Shown here: positions 7,419 to 15,905 of the stretch, piece after piece | How positions within the stretch are numbered: the first letter of the stretch is position 1 | Layout of the letters: the number at the start of each line of letters is the position of its first letter | Assembly: GCA_002436405.1 (NCBI GenBank) | Contig: DJLZ01000005.1 | Location: 62,001-126,000 of the forward strand | Length of the DNA stretch: 64,000 bases | Reading direction: 5' to 3' | Source: Proteobacteria bacterium UBA6503 | GTDB lineage: Bacteria; Pseudomonadota; Alphaproteobacteria; UBA1280; UBA6503 | Made by a program: the position numbers and the translations under genes | Notes under the pieces: model-generated | What the model saw: only the letters and a program-made list of their open reading frames with translations | The model's database searches: none | What the model was told of the DNA's origin: nothing

Positions 7419-9065
7419 TTATTGCACAATCATGTCGGCGTTATATAAACGCTGACTTTCTGGGATGTACCAATCTTCAAAGTTATAGCCAATACCAGCC
7501 GGCGCTGGCTCAACACCTTTTACACGGCGGTGGATGGCCACAAGGCTATTGGGGCTAAACAAGAATAAGTATGGCTGCTCATCGTGCAGAATTTCTTGGA
7601 ATTCCCATAGGTACTTTTGGCGTTCAGCTTGGTCAAAGGTTTGGCGGGCTTTGGTAATAAGCTCATCAACACGAGGGTTGTTGTAACCTACAAAGTTAAA
7701 CTCACGTGGGCCTGTTTTGCTTGAGTGCCAAACGTCGTAAGGGTCAGGCTCAACAGGGAGTGACCAACCAAGCATGACGGCGTCAAAGTCACGCTTATGG
7801 ATGGTGTTCTCGATGAAGGTTGCCCATTCTTGCACACGGATTTTCATGTCTACGCCCACCTTTTTAAAGGCCTGCTGCATGATTTCAGCCGTTTTAATGC
7901 GTTGGTCGTTCCCTTGGTTGGTGACTACTGTAAACTGGAAGGGCTTACCGTCTTTATCCAAAATGCCGTCTCCGTCGGTATCTTTCCAGCCAGCATCAGC
8001 AAGCAGTTCTTTTGCTTTAGCAAAGTCTTGTGGGTACGGTTTTAGGTTTGGGTTTTCGGCCCAAGTTTCAGGCACAAATGGCCCGAATGAAGCCACGCCG
8101 TGGCCCATCAAAATACCGTTAATAATAGTTTCACGTGGGGTGGCAAAGCTTAGGGCTTGGCGTACGTGCTTATCTTTAAACAGGTCATGCTTGAGGTTAA
8201 AGCCCATGTAAACATATAGGCGGCCCATGTAGCGGTATTTGGCAAAACGATCTGTGAATGAGTCCTTGTTGGTTAGGCGCTCATATTGGATAGGCTTTAG
8301 GCCCATGTTATCAATCTCGCCCTTTCGAAGAGCCAAAAACTGGGCGTCAAGGTCGGTAATCAGGCGGTTACGCAGGAGTGTAATGTTCGGGCGGCCTTCA
8401 AAGCTATCAGGGTTCGCAATCAGCTGGATTTCTTGGCCGCGCTTCCACTTTTGTAGTTTGTAAGGGCCTGTGCCAAGCGGTGTTTGCACAAGTTCAGCGG
8501 TGTTAATGTCTTCCGCTTCATCCAGTTTATGCTTTGGCAAAATCGCCAGTTGCGCCCATGAGGCCAGCGCTGGGGCAAAAGGCTCAGCATAAGTGACACG
8601 GAAGGTATGGTCATCCAGAACCTTAGCTTCTTTTACGATGGTATATTTTTGGGCGTACGGTGTACGGGTGTTGGGGTCGGTAATGGTTTTATAGGTGGCC
8701 ATCACGTCGTGTGCGGTAAAGGGTGTACCGTCTGACCATTTGGCATCAGGCTGCAAATGGAAGGTAAGGGTTAGGCCATCTTCTGAAACATCCCAGCTTT
8801 GGGCAAGGTCAGCTTCAAACTCAAGGTTTTTATCGTACTTAATAAGGCTGTTGTAGATGTGGGCCGTAACTTCAGATGAAGCCGCATCACCCGCCAACCA
8901 CGGAATAAGGTTTGAAGGCTCACCAATGCTGGCTGAAACATAAACACCCCCATAGCTTTTTGTACCCTCGGGCGTGTAATCAACGCTGTTTTCAGGGCTA
9001 TCATTACCGCAACCTGTTAATGCTGCTGCAAGAATAAGCGGGAGGAGTGTCGTACGTTTGAGCAT
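7419..9065 (-). CDS. Peptide-binding lipoprotein of ABC importer (SBP_bac_5 family)
   Basis: A lipoprotein signal peptide ends in LTGC, so Cys19 would be lipidated. The remaining roughly 530 residues match the DppA/OppA/nickel-binding solute receptor family, with hallmarks such as SWDVSEDGLTLTFHLQPDAKWSDGTPFTAHDV (about 90-120) and the late WHSSKTG...NNPRVDELI segment. It would capture peptides in the periplasm and hand them to the two permeases downstream. I choose ATG 9065 because a strong AAAGGAG site lies just upstream and the signal starts there; the longer frame to 9101 would overlap the preceding corC-like gene. Confidence 0.9.
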   Translation of the reverse strand: MLKRTTLLPLILAAALTGCGNDSPENSVDYTPEGTKSYGGVYVSASIGEPSNLIPWLAGDAASSEVTAHIYNSLIKYDKNLEFEADLAQSWDVSEDGLTLTFHLQPDAKWSDGTPFTAHDVMATYKTITDPNTRTPYAQKYTIVKEAKVLDDHTFRVTYAEPFAPALASWAQLAILPKHKLDEAEDINTAELVQTPLGTGPYKLQKWKRGQEIQLIANPDSFEGRPNITLLRNRLITDLDAQFLALRKGEIDNMGLKPIQYERLTNKDSFTDRFAKYRYMGRLYVYMGFNLKHDLFKDKHVRQALSFATPRETIINGILMGHGVASFGPFVPETWAENPNLKPYPQDFAKAKELLADAGWKDTDGDGILDKDGKPFQFTVVTNQGNDQRIKTAEIMQQAFKKVGVDMKIRVQEWATFIENTIHKRDFDAVMLGWSLPVEPDPYDVWHSSKTGPREFNFVGYNNPRVDELITKARQTFDQAERQKYLWEFQEILHDEQPYLFLFSPNSLVAIHRRVKGVEPAPAGIGYNFEDWYIPESQRLYNADMIVQ

Positions 9066-9084
9066 GGGTGCTCCTTTATTATTT

Positions 9085-10374
9085 TTATTCGTCGTCGGCA
9101 ACGTGGCCTTTACGTGGGCTCACTTTAACACGGGTAATGGCTTGGCGGCGTTTGGCCATAACTTCAAACACGTAGCCTTCAATGTAAAGCTTTTCACCCA
9201 CTTCAGGGATGCGCTCGGCGTTTTCAATCAGCAGGCCACCAACAGTGACTGATTCTTCGTCATCAGGTAGGTGCCAGTCAAACTCACGGTTGGCATCACG
9301 CAGCGGGAATGACCCTGGCAAAATAACGCTACCGTCTTTCTGGCGGATAAATGTTGGGCGAATTTCATCGTGTTCGTCTTCAATCTCACCCACGATTTCT
9401 TCTAGAATATCTTCAAGGGTAATGACGCCCATAATGTCGCCGTATTCATCAATAACAAGGCCCATGTGCTTACGCTGGCGGCGGAACTCAAGCAGCTGGT
9501 CTGAAACAATGGCTTGTTCAGGCACAAAGTAAGGGGCTTGCATAATGTTGCGAATATCAAACTTTTGTTTGCTTTGTTGGCACTCTTTGTAAGCACGGTA
9601 AAAGTCTTTCACGTGGATGATGCCGATGATGTTGTCGGGGTTATCTTCCCATACTGGCAAACGTGAGTGGGTTGAAAGCGAAACCATATCGAATAGTTTT
9701 TCGTTCGGCAGGCTGATATCAAGGCTGTTGATTTGCGAACGGTGGGTCATCACTTCTTCAACCGTCAGGATATCAAGCTCAAGGATGCTATCAAGCATGC
9801 GACGCTCAGACTTCTCAAGCACACCGTGGTGCAAGCCAAGGCCAATAGCGCCACGTACGTCATCTTCGCCAAAGTTAGGCTCGTGGCTGCGGCCACCAAG
9901 ACCCATGGCAAAAATCATCGCACGGGTAATAATGCTAATCAGCTTTGTAAACGGGTTGAGGACTTTAATCAGGATAACCAGTGGCAAGCTGTAGAACATA
10001 GCCATGGCCTCTGGGTAGCGGGCGGCCAATGTTTTTGGCAGCACTTCAGCAAAAATCAGCACCAAGAAGGTCATGCCCAAGGTGGCGTAAGCCAAGCCAG
10101 CTGCGCCAAACATATCAAGCATCACCTTAGTGGCAAGGGCACTTGCGGCAATGTTTACAAGGTTGTTGCCCAAAAGTAGGGTAGCTAGAAGCGTTTCAGG
10201 GTCTTCAAGCATGTGCGCCACGCGCTTAGCGGCTTTTTTGCCTTGTTTTTCATAGGTGTGCAGCTTTGGTTTTGATGAAGCCATAAGGGCTGTCTCTGAG
10301 CTTGAGAAGAAGGCCGAGCCTACCATCAAAGCGCCGATACCAATAAGTTGCGTATAAAAACTGCTTACGTCCAT
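9085..10374 (-). CDS. CorC/HlyC-family membrane protein (DUF21 + CBS + CorC domain)
   Basis: The 429-residue protein has the CNNM/CorB plan. An N-terminal DUF21 membrane domain with about four helices covers residues 1-185 (SAFFSSSETALMASS near 21-35 and LVLIFAEVLPKTLAARYPE near 103-121 are typical). A CBS pair follows near 205-330 (VIDEYGDIMGVITLEDILEEIVGEIEDE is the classic end of the second CBS), then a C-terminal CorC/HlyC FAD-like domain. Members affect magnesium or cobalt efflux and resistance. It lies 27 bases after the small gene upstream and 20 bases before the binding lipoprotein, so all may share one transcript. Confidence 0.9.
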   Translation of the reverse strand: MDVSSFYTQLIGIGALMVGSAFFSSSETALMASSKPKLHTYEKQGKKAAKRVAHMLEDPETLLATLLLGNNLVNIAASALATKVMLDMFGAAGLAYATLGMTFLVLIFAEVLPKTLAARYPEAMAMFYSLPLVILIKVLNPFTKLISIITRAMIFAMGLGGRSHEPNFGEDDVRGAIGLGLHHGVLEKSERRMLDSILELDILTVEEVMTHRSQINSLDISLPNEKLFDMVSLSTHSRLPVWEDNPDNIIGIIHVKDFYRAYKECQQSKQKFDIRNIMQAPYFVPEQAIVSDQLLEFRRQRKHMGLVIDEYGDIMGVITLEDILEEIVGEIEDEHDEIRPTFIRQKDGSVILPGSFPLRDANREFDWHLPDDEESVTVGGLLIENAERIPEVGEKLYIEGYVFEVMAKRRQAITRVKVSPRKGHVADDE

Positions 10375-10401
10375 TGTGAGTCCTATAGATTAAATAATGG
10401 G

Positions 10402-10920
10402 TTAATTATCAAGAGATTCTAAAATGATTTTAGTCGCACGGTTAGGGCTGCCTTGGCTTTTGCTTGTGGCATGCTTACGGTAAACGTGCGTCATTGAAGG
10501 GGGGATAAGCCCACGGGCATCAAGCCACTTAAGTGAGGCATCTTTCACGCGCTCGCGCAGCCAGCCACCAGCAAAGCCTGTTTCAAACAGAGGCGGCAGG
10601 TCAGCTAGGTTTTCAACATTTGCCATGGTGTCGGTCAATGCTGCTTTTTCAGCGTCGGTTAGGCGTGTGTAGTTTGGAAGCTCAAACATCTCTTCCAGAA
10701 AAGTTTTAGGAAGAGGAATAATCTCGTGCCAGTGGTTGTTGTCGTCACCGTTGGTAACGTCAAGCGGGTTGGCAGGGTCTTCTTGAATAAGGTCGCCTTT
10801 ACGGGTGTGCAAAAGCCAACGGCCTTGGTGCGTATCGCCGCATAGCGCATAGATAACGTCATCCACGTCGAACTTATGATCGTAAAGGAGGTCTGTGTAG
10901 TGGTCGAGTTGGGTTTTCAT
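10402..10920 (-). CDS. Hypothetical protein of 172 residues
   Basis: I do not recognise this protein. It is soluble, without signal peptide or membrane segment, and slightly acidic. The N-terminal part (YDHKFDVDDVIYALCG, then RWLLHTRKGDLI) looks like a small beta-strand domain, and the C-terminal third is helical with FETGFAGGWLRERV. An in-frame ATG at 10959 would add 13 residues, but its purine run directly touches the ATG and it sits close to a terminator hairpin, so ATG 10920 is preferred; neither start has a good ribosome site. It is the first gene before the CorC-like protein and the peptide importer. Confidence 0.65.
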   Translation of the reverse strand: MKTQLDHYTDLLYDHKFDVDDVIYALCGDTHQGRWLLHTRKGDLIQEDPANPLDVTNGDDNNHWHEIIPLPKTFLEEMFELPNYTRLTDAEKAALTDTMANVENLADLPPLFETGFAGGWLRERVKDASLKWLDARGLIPPSMTHVYRKHATSKSQGSPNRATKIILESLDN

Positions 10921-10973
10921 AACAGGGCGAATTATATATTTGGTTGCGCATTCCTGCAATAGAATACTGCAAT

Positions 10974-11012
10974 AAAGAAGGGGGGCAAATCTGGTGTGAC
11001 GCCCCCTTGTTT
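10974..11012 (-). terminator. Hairpin terminator after the 11036-11395 gene
   Basis: Read on the minus strand, AAGGGGGC pairs with GCCCCCCTT across a 14-base loop and is followed by CTTTATT. It separates the small membrane-protein gene from the downstream operon. Confidence 0.6.
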
Positions 11013-11035
11013 TATAAATATTTTAACCCGTGGTT

Positions 11036-11395
11036 TTATTTGATTTGGCGTGCGCTTGTAAGGTCAGTCATGTTGACTGAGTTTACAGGAACTTCATCAA
11101 TGTCGATGTTTTCAACTTCTGCAGCAGCGTCAGCTTGTTGTGTGGCTTCTTGCGGTTGTGCTTGCTCACTGCCAGGGAAGGGCTGTGGTGTGCCTGTACC
11201 GTCTGACTGTAGTTCAAGGTTCGCACCGTCTGCCAGGCCCTCGGCAAGGGCATTTTCATCTTGGGTGGCATTTTCTTTATCGGCTGGCGACATTTCAAGC
11301 GCTTCAAGAATTTGAGGAAATCTATTTTGAACAAAAGCAAGTGCAATGAGCCCGGTGATGCTCATTCCCATAACAAGTAGACCTAGAAAAAACAT
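11036..11395 (-). CDS. Small single-pass membrane protein, acidic tail
   Basis: The 119-residue product opens with one hydrophobic helix (residues 1-23, MFFLGLLVMGMSITGLIAL...) and continues as a low-complexity acidic tail rich in Ala, Glu, Gln and Asp, probably disordered. No conserved domain is recognisable. It could be a single-pass inner-membrane protein with a tail in the periplasm or cytoplasm. The codon pattern is like its neighbours, which supports a real gene. It is followed by its own terminator hairpin and diverges from the large exported-protein gene starting at 11715. Confidence 0.6.
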   Translation of the reverse strand: MFFLGLLVMGMSITGLIALAFVQNRFPQILEALEMSPADKENATQDENALAEGLADGANLELQSDGTGTPQPFPGSEQAQPQEATQQADAAAEVENIDIDEVPVNSVNMTDLTSARQIK

Positions 11396-11714
11396 GTGAT
11401 ATCGATTCCCAATTTTAGTTGCGCCACTTAAGCGGTCTTATAACAGACATGTACTTGTATCATATCGGCACGAAAAGGGGAAATTACAACCAATAAATTT
11501 TCAGTTTTAGCGCTAAATACTGGCGGTGTTGCGCCATTTGATGGCTAAGTGCCTATGAATACATAAAAAACTGTTTATTGTTAAAAAAAAGACCCTCAAA
11601 GGGTTGAATAAAAAACTTAGAGTCACTATTGTTGGGGTACTGCTGGTGCAAAGAAGGACAAAGAACATCCCTTAACGCACCAATTACATTACTTATATAC
11701 GGAAGCATACTCTT
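11396..11714. other. 319-base divergent intergenic region
   Basis: This gap lies between divergent genes and must hold promoters for both, though I cannot place good boxes. It is AT-rich. Its one clear structure is a minus-strand terminator-like hairpin, listed next. Confidence 0.5.
11582..11605 (-). terminator. Orphan terminator-like hairpin on the minus strand
   Basis: On the minus strand ACCCT-TTG-AGGGT is followed by C and eight T residues (bases 11583-11590 as A on the plus strand). No minus-strand gene lies upstream of it, so it may end a small RNA or antisense transcript, or limit read-through toward the 11036 gene. Confidence 0.4.
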
Positions 11715-13607
11715 ATGTGGGCTTTGATTAAAATTTGTATCGGCATTTGCATCTGTCTCATGGTCTTCTCGGCCTTGCTAGGCAGTTTTTTATTGCCTGT
11801 TGCACTACCACTCGTCACACCGCAAGCTGCTCACGCGGCTGATATGCCAGCAATCTACGAAGAGTCTGTTGACCCTTTGGCCGAAATTGCTGCGGCACAA
11901 GCCTCTGAAGGTGCTGTGATTGACGACTCTGACCTTGAAGCCATTAAGGCTGAACAAGCTGAACGCGCTGGCGCTGAAAAAATCGCCGTAACCCAAGAGC
12001 TTAACGCACCTCGCACTGCGGCTGATCTTTCGGGTTACGGTGTTTTAAATGCCCAAAACGGCGGGTTTGAAAAAGACGTATGGCGCGGCGTAAGCCGAGC
12101 TCGTGCCGAAAAACTGCTAAGCCGTGTACGCCAAGAACGCCTGAAAAGCCATGCTGGCATGCTGCTCCTACAACGCTTGCTGCTGACTGAAGCTGAGGCC
12201 CCTGAAGGCGGTGCTGCTGCAAACTGGCTAGCTGTACGTGCACAAACTTTGCAATCTGTTGGCGCTGCTGATGCAGCGCATTCTTTATTAAAAAGCCTTG
12301 ATGAGGGTGAACTTAGCACACCTGACTTGGCCCAAGTGTGGGTGAATGACCGCCTGCTGATTGGCGAAGTTGACCGCGCCTGCACATATGTTCAAGAGTA
12401 TATTCTAAACACCGATGCAAGCTACTGGCGTGAAGCCTTAAATGTTTGCCAACTTCTGCAAGGAAATGTTGAAGGCCTTAAACTTTCAATCAAGCTTGCA
12501 ACCTCTGCTGAGCGTGCCTCAGATCCTCTTCTTTATAACCTGCTTGAAGCCGCAGCCAGCGGCGGCCAAAGCCCACGCCTAAGCCCTAATGATGCACTAT
12601 CAGCATTGCATGTGGCGGTGTATCAGGGCTTCCCGAACCTTATTAACCCAGCGGTGATTGTGCGTCTGCCTGACGTAAGCCTGCGCCGCATTATGGCTAC
12701 CGACGACCTGAACATCAGCCTGCGCCTACAAGCGGCTGAAAAACTTGTGAATGACTTTTTTGACCCTGCTGACGCCGCGGCCCTTATTGCACTATACGAA
12801 GGGGTGGACTTTTCAGACGAGGTTTTGGCCTCACCGCTTAAATACGTAAAGCAAGAGGCTGATGGCAGTAAAGCCCGTGCCTTGCTATGGCAAGCAGCTG
12901 GTGCTGCAAAGCTATCATCAGGTAAAGCCTTGGTGATGAAAGTACTGTGGGAAAGCGCTGAAAAAGACATGCTGGCCGACCTACCCGGGTCACTTACACC
13001 GCCAATGCGCGGCATTGAGCCTGAGGCAAACCTCGCTTGGTTTTCACCGTACGTGATTAAGTCAGCGTTGCGCAGCGGCAACTTACCTGTTGCTAAAGCC
13101 TGGTGGAAGGTGCTTTCGGGCAACCGCTCACTTTCACGTGATTTGAACGTTGAACGAACTGACCTTGCCGTAGCCTTTGCTATGCTGAATAGCGAGCTTC
13201 CACGCCAAGTTTTGGATCAATGGTGGGCAACTCAAACCCTTAACACACTTGATAACCGCCTAAAGACAACACGCATTTTGTCACTGCTTGAGTCGCTTGA
13301 CTTATCAGTGCCAACAGATGTATGGATTTCTATACATAACGAATTTAACGACGCACACATCAACCGAGGCAACGGCCCGGGGCCAATCTGGCTCCGCATT
13401 CTGGGTACGAGTCTTGAGAAAAACAACGTTGGTGAGGCTATTTTGATGCTGCTTGAACCAACAATGTACACACACCCTGCCACCATGGCACCACAAGGGG
13501 TTGCGAACATTGTTGCGGGCTTGAAGTATCTTGGTCTTAACGACGACGCCACAGGCCTCGCTCTAGAGGCAACTTTGCAAAGTGAGCTAGCGCCTAATAC
13601 CCGCTAG
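11715..13607 (+). CDS. Large exported helical protein of unknown function
   Basis: The 630-residue protein begins with a long hydrophobic segment (residues 5-33) ending in QAAHAAD, consistent with a signal peptide cut after AHA or a membrane anchor. After an acidic linker, the body (about 95-620) is rich in Ala and Leu and looks like an all-helical repeat protein, possibly TPR-like (for example WLAVRAQTLQSVGAADAAHSLLKSL near 165-190). I do not recognise a family. It likely sits in the periplasm. It precedes xerD by 79 bases on the same strand. Function cannot be inferred from context. Confidence 0.7.
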   Translation: MWALIKICIGICICLMVFSALLGSFLLPVALPLVTPQAAHAADMPAIYEESVDPLAEIAAAQASEGAVIDDSDLEAIKAEQAERAGAEKIAVTQELNAPRTAADLSGYGVLNAQNGGFEKDVWRGVSRARAEKLLSRVRQERLKSHAGMLLLQRLLLTEAEAPEGGAAANWLAVRAQTLQSVGAADAAHSLLKSLDEGELSTPDLAQVWVNDRLLIGEVDRACTYVQEYILNTDASYWREALNVCQLLQGNVEGLKLSIKLATSAERASDPLLYNLLEAAASGGQSPRLSPNDALSALHVAVYQGFPNLINPAVIVRLPDVSLRRIMATDDLNISLRLQAAEKLVNDFFDPADAAALIALYEGVDFSDEVLASPLKYVKQEADGSKARALLWQAAGAAKLSSGKALVMKVLWESAEKDMLADLPGSLTPPMRGIEPEANLAWFSPYVIKSALRSGNLPVAKAWWKVLSGNRSLSRDLNVERTDLAVAFAMLNSELPRQVLDQWWATQTLNTLDNRLKTTRILSLLESLDLSVPTDVWISIHNEFNDAHINRGNGPGPIWLRILGTSLEKNNVGEAILMLLEPTMYTHPATMAPQGVANIVAGLKYLGLNDDATGLALEATLQSELAPNTR

Positions 13608-13625
13608 GTTTGAAAGAGGCTGAAG

Positions 13626-13646
13626 CATTTAGTAGGGGACTAAATG
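13626..13646. repeat. 8-bp perfect inverted repeat upstream of xerD
   Basis: CATTTAGT and ACTAAATG are separated by AGGGG. There is no T-run after it, so it is not a standard terminator. It could be an RNA hairpin or a protein-binding site in the gap before xerD. Confidence 0.4.
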
Positions 13647-13686
13647 TGGACTTGTTAACTCCTGTAAAATTTAAGGTTGATGTAAT

Positions 13687-14595
13687 ATGCAAATTACAAC
13701 TGGTATCATAGAGTCGTTCCTAGAAAAGCTCACAGTTAGTGACGGCCTAAGCCATAACACAACGCTAGCCTATAAGCGTGACGTACAAGATTTCCAAAAG
13801 TTCATTGAGACAAAGGGCCTTGAGCCTAGCCCAGATGCTATTCGTAGCTACTTGGTATCACTCAGTGAAAATAACCTCAGCGAGCGTACACAAGCACGTC
13901 GTTTGTCAGCGCTAAAGCACTTCTTTAAGTTTGCTGTTGAGCGTGACTTTACAAATGAAGACCCAACCCAAGGCGTTGAAATGCCTAAGCTGCCTAAAAC
14001 CTTGCCAAAAGCCCTGAGCGCGCAAGAGATGGAAGCTTTGCTAACCCTTGACCGTGAGTCTGACGCCCCTGACGCCTTGCGCCAGTGCGCTATTATTGAG
14101 GTTCTATACTCAACAGGTATTCGTGTAACCGAGCTTGCCACCCTTAAAGTGGGCGACCTTGAAGGCGAACCAAACCCAACACTACGCGTAACAGGTAAGG
14201 GCGATAAACAACGCCTAGTGCCCCTGAGCGTAAAGGCCCTACAAACATTGCAAACGTACATGGATAAAGCCCGTCCTAAGTTTGATGGCACCAACCAAAG
14301 CAAATGGATGTTCCCATCACGCCAAGGCCGCCCACTAACACGCCAGCGTTTGTTCCAAATTGTACGCTGTGCTGGCGAGCGCTGTGGTATTGACCTTTCT
14401 CCGCACCAGCTGCGCCACACCTTTGCGACGCACCTGCTTGAAAATGATGCCGACCTTCGTGCTGTGCAAATGATGCTTGGTCACTCAGACCTTTCAACAA
14501 CGCAAGTTTATACGCAAGTTGTTGAAGACCGTTTGCGAGATGTGATAGAAGAGAAGCACCCATTACAAATGAAATCAAATGGAACGCATAAATGA
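13687..14595 (+). CDS. xerD: Tyrosine recombinase XerD
   Basis: This 302-residue tyrosine recombinase has a SAM-like core-binding domain (residues 5-88) and a catalytic domain (about 108-290). The active-site set is visible: Arg146 (STGIRVTEL), a Lys in GKGDKQR near 172, His240 and Arg243 (HQLRHTF), His266 (LGHSDLSTT) and the nucleophile Tyr275. The end with EEKHPL matches XerD rather than XerC. With XerC it resolves chromosome dimers at dif near the division septum. Its stop overlaps the accA start by four bases (14592-14595), so the two are translationally coupled. Confidence 0.93.
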   Translation: MQITTGIIESFLEKLTVSDGLSHNTTLAYKRDVQDFQKFIETKGLEPSPDAIRSYLVSLSENNLSERTQARRLSALKHFFKFAVERDFTNEDPTQGVEMPKLPKTLPKALSAQEMEALLTLDRESDAPDALRQCAIIEVLYSTGIRVTELATLKVGDLEGEPNPTLRVTGKGDKQRLVPLSVKALQTLQTYMDKARPKFDGTNQSKWMFPSRQGRPLTRQRLFQIVRCAGERCGIDLSPHQLRHTFATHLLENDADLRAVQMMLGHSDLSTTQVYTQVVEDRLRDVIEEKHPLQMKSNGTHK

Positions 14596-15542
14596 CGCAA
14601 CACTACTTGGACTTTGAGAAAAAAGCCATGGACCTCGCGGCCCAAATGGCCGAGCTGAAAGAAAAGGGCGGCGCCTCTTCTGAAAAGAAGATCGCTGAGC
14701 TTCAGGACGAAGAAACTAAAACCCTGAAAGAGATTTACTCTGATCTTTCGCCATGGCAGCGCACACAGGTGGCACGCCACCCATTGCGCCCTCATGCGTC
14801 TGACTACATTAAGCACCTTGTTGAAGGCTTTACCCCAATTGCGGGTGACCGTCGTCAATCAGAAGACCCTGCCATGATTGCAGGCGTAGGCCGTTTAAAC
14901 GGCTTCCCTGTGGCTGTGCTGGGCACTGAAAAAGGTAAAGACACCAAAACACGTATGCACCACAACTTTGGTATGCCACGCCCAGAAGGGTACCGTAAGG
15001 CCCAACGCCTAATGGAACTTGCCGACCGCTTTGGTATGCCAATCTTGACCTTTGTTGATACGCCGGGTGCTTACCCAGGTATTGATGCTGAGGCTCGTGG
15101 CCAAGCAGAAGCTATTGCAGCGTGCATTCAAAAGTCGTTCCAGGTTAACGTGCCGATTATTACCTACATTACAGGTGAGGGCGGCTCAGGTGGTGCGCTT
15201 GCTATTGCAACGGCCGACCGTGTGTTTATGCTTGAAAACAGCATCTACTCGGTGATTTCACCTGAAGGTTGTGCCTCTATTTTGTGGCGTGATAAGGCCG
15301 AGGCTGATAAAGCCGCTAAAGCCCTAAAGCTAACGGCTAAACACCTGAAGAAGTTTGGTGTGATTGATGGCGTAATTGAAGAACCTGCAGGCGGTGCACA
15401 TCGCCATCCTGAGGCTATTCTTGAAGCTGTGAAGAACCACGCCGAGAAGACCATTAAAGCCTTGCAAAAGGAAGGCTTAGGCTCAAACATCCACCGTCGT
15501 GAGCGTTTCTTGAACATGAAGCCACCGCTTCATAGAGAATAG
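14592..15542 (+). CDS. accA: Acetyl-CoA carboxylase carboxyltransferase subunit alpha
   Basis: The 316-residue protein is the alpha half of the carboxyltransferase that moves CO2 from biotin to acetyl-CoA to make malonyl-CoA. Visible hallmarks are the N-terminal YLDFEK...L block, YKHLVEGF-type DYIKHLVEGFTPIAGDR (about 75-93), RNFGMPRPEGYRKA-type HNFGMPRPEGYRKAQRLM (about 122-139), DTPGAYPGIDAEARGQ (about 156-171) and GEGGSGGALAI (about 195-205), which forms the acyl-CoA oxyanion site. It acts in the cytoplasm with AccD, AccB and AccC. It follows xerD with a four-base overlap and ends at a strong terminator. Confidence 0.95.
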   Translation: MTQHYLDFEKKAMDLAAQMAELKEKGGASSEKKIAELQDEETKTLKEIYSDLSPWQRTQVARHPLRPHASDYIKHLVEGFTPIAGDRRQSEDPAMIAGVGRLNGFPVAVLGTEKGKDTKTRMHHNFGMPRPEGYRKAQRLMELADRFGMPILTFVDTPGAYPGIDAEARGQAEAIAACIQKSFQVNVPIITYITGEGGSGGALAIATADRVFMLENSIYSVISPEGCASILWRDKAEADKAAKALKLTAKHLKKFGVIDGVIEEPAGGAHRHPEAILEAVKNHAEKTIKALQKEGLGSNIHRRERFLNMKPPLHRE

Positions 15543-15551
15543 AAGTAATAA

Positions 15552-15587
15552 CAAAAAACGCCCCGATTTAACTCGGGGCGTTTTTTT
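15552..15587. terminator. Bidirectional terminator between accA and a small minus-strand gene
   Basis: CGCCCCGA (15559-15566) pairs with TCGGGGCG (15573-15580). Flanking A and T runs extend the stem and provide a U-tract in both directions, so it can end accA and the converging mini-gene. Confidence 0.85.
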
Positions 15588-15602
15588 CGTTAAGTGGTTG
15601 GT

Positions 15603-15779
15603 TTAGCTGCCATTGTTGGCTTGCAGCCAGTCGCTGTCAATGGGCTGGTAGCCACCGCGACCACGAGTAACACTGCGTTTGGTGCAGCAGGCTCGCGTGC
15701 ATTCGTAATAGCGGTTGAATTTCCCGTGGGAAAAGCGCCATTTGTGCAGGCCAATACGGCAAAAAATACTTTGTTTCAT
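15603..15779 (-). CDS. Cys-rich basic mini-protein (58 residues)
   Basis: A 58-codon frame starts with ATG 15779-15777 and ends with TAA at 15605-15603. The product is basic and carries a Cys at residue 7 and three more in YECTRACC, resembling small zinc-ribbon or treble-clef proteins of the CRxGHKW...C..C type that occur in phages and bacteria. An AGGA purine site lies nine bases upstream of the start. It fills the space between two strong terminators, which supports an independent transcription unit. Function is unknown, and the family likeness is only suggestive. Confidence 0.55.
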   Translation of the reverse strand: MKQSIFCRIGLHKWRFSHGKFNRYYECTRACCTKRSVTRGRGGYQPIDSDWLQANNGS

Positions 15780-15850
15780 GGGTGGTGTCCTGAAAGAGGA
15801 AAACGGAAGATGAATAGTAAAATGCTAAAACTCATATAGTGCTGATTGAA

Positions 15851-15890
15851 CAAAATAAAAGCCCCGAGTTGCCTCGGGGCTTTTATTATT
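15851..15890. terminator. Terminator of the leucine dehydrogenase gene
   Basis: GCCCCGAG (15861-15868) pairs with CTCGGGGC (15873-15880), with A and T runs on both flanks. On the minus strand it follows the dehydrogenase stop at 15906. Confidence 0.85.
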
Positions 15891-15905
15891 TATGTAGCTT
15901 ATCCC

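Noticed and set aside
13626..13646. dif recombination site next to xerD
   Set aside because: The palindrome has a five-base centre and eight-base arms, unlike the 28-bp dif with a six-base centre and known arm sequence.
13848..14420. Minus-strand open frame inside xerD
   Set aside because: xerD has all catalytic residues on the plus strand; the antisense product has no domain character.
15594..15839. Plus-strand open frame of 81 codons
   Set aside because: It runs through a terminator edge and is antisense to a better-supported Cys-rich mini-gene with a ribosome site.
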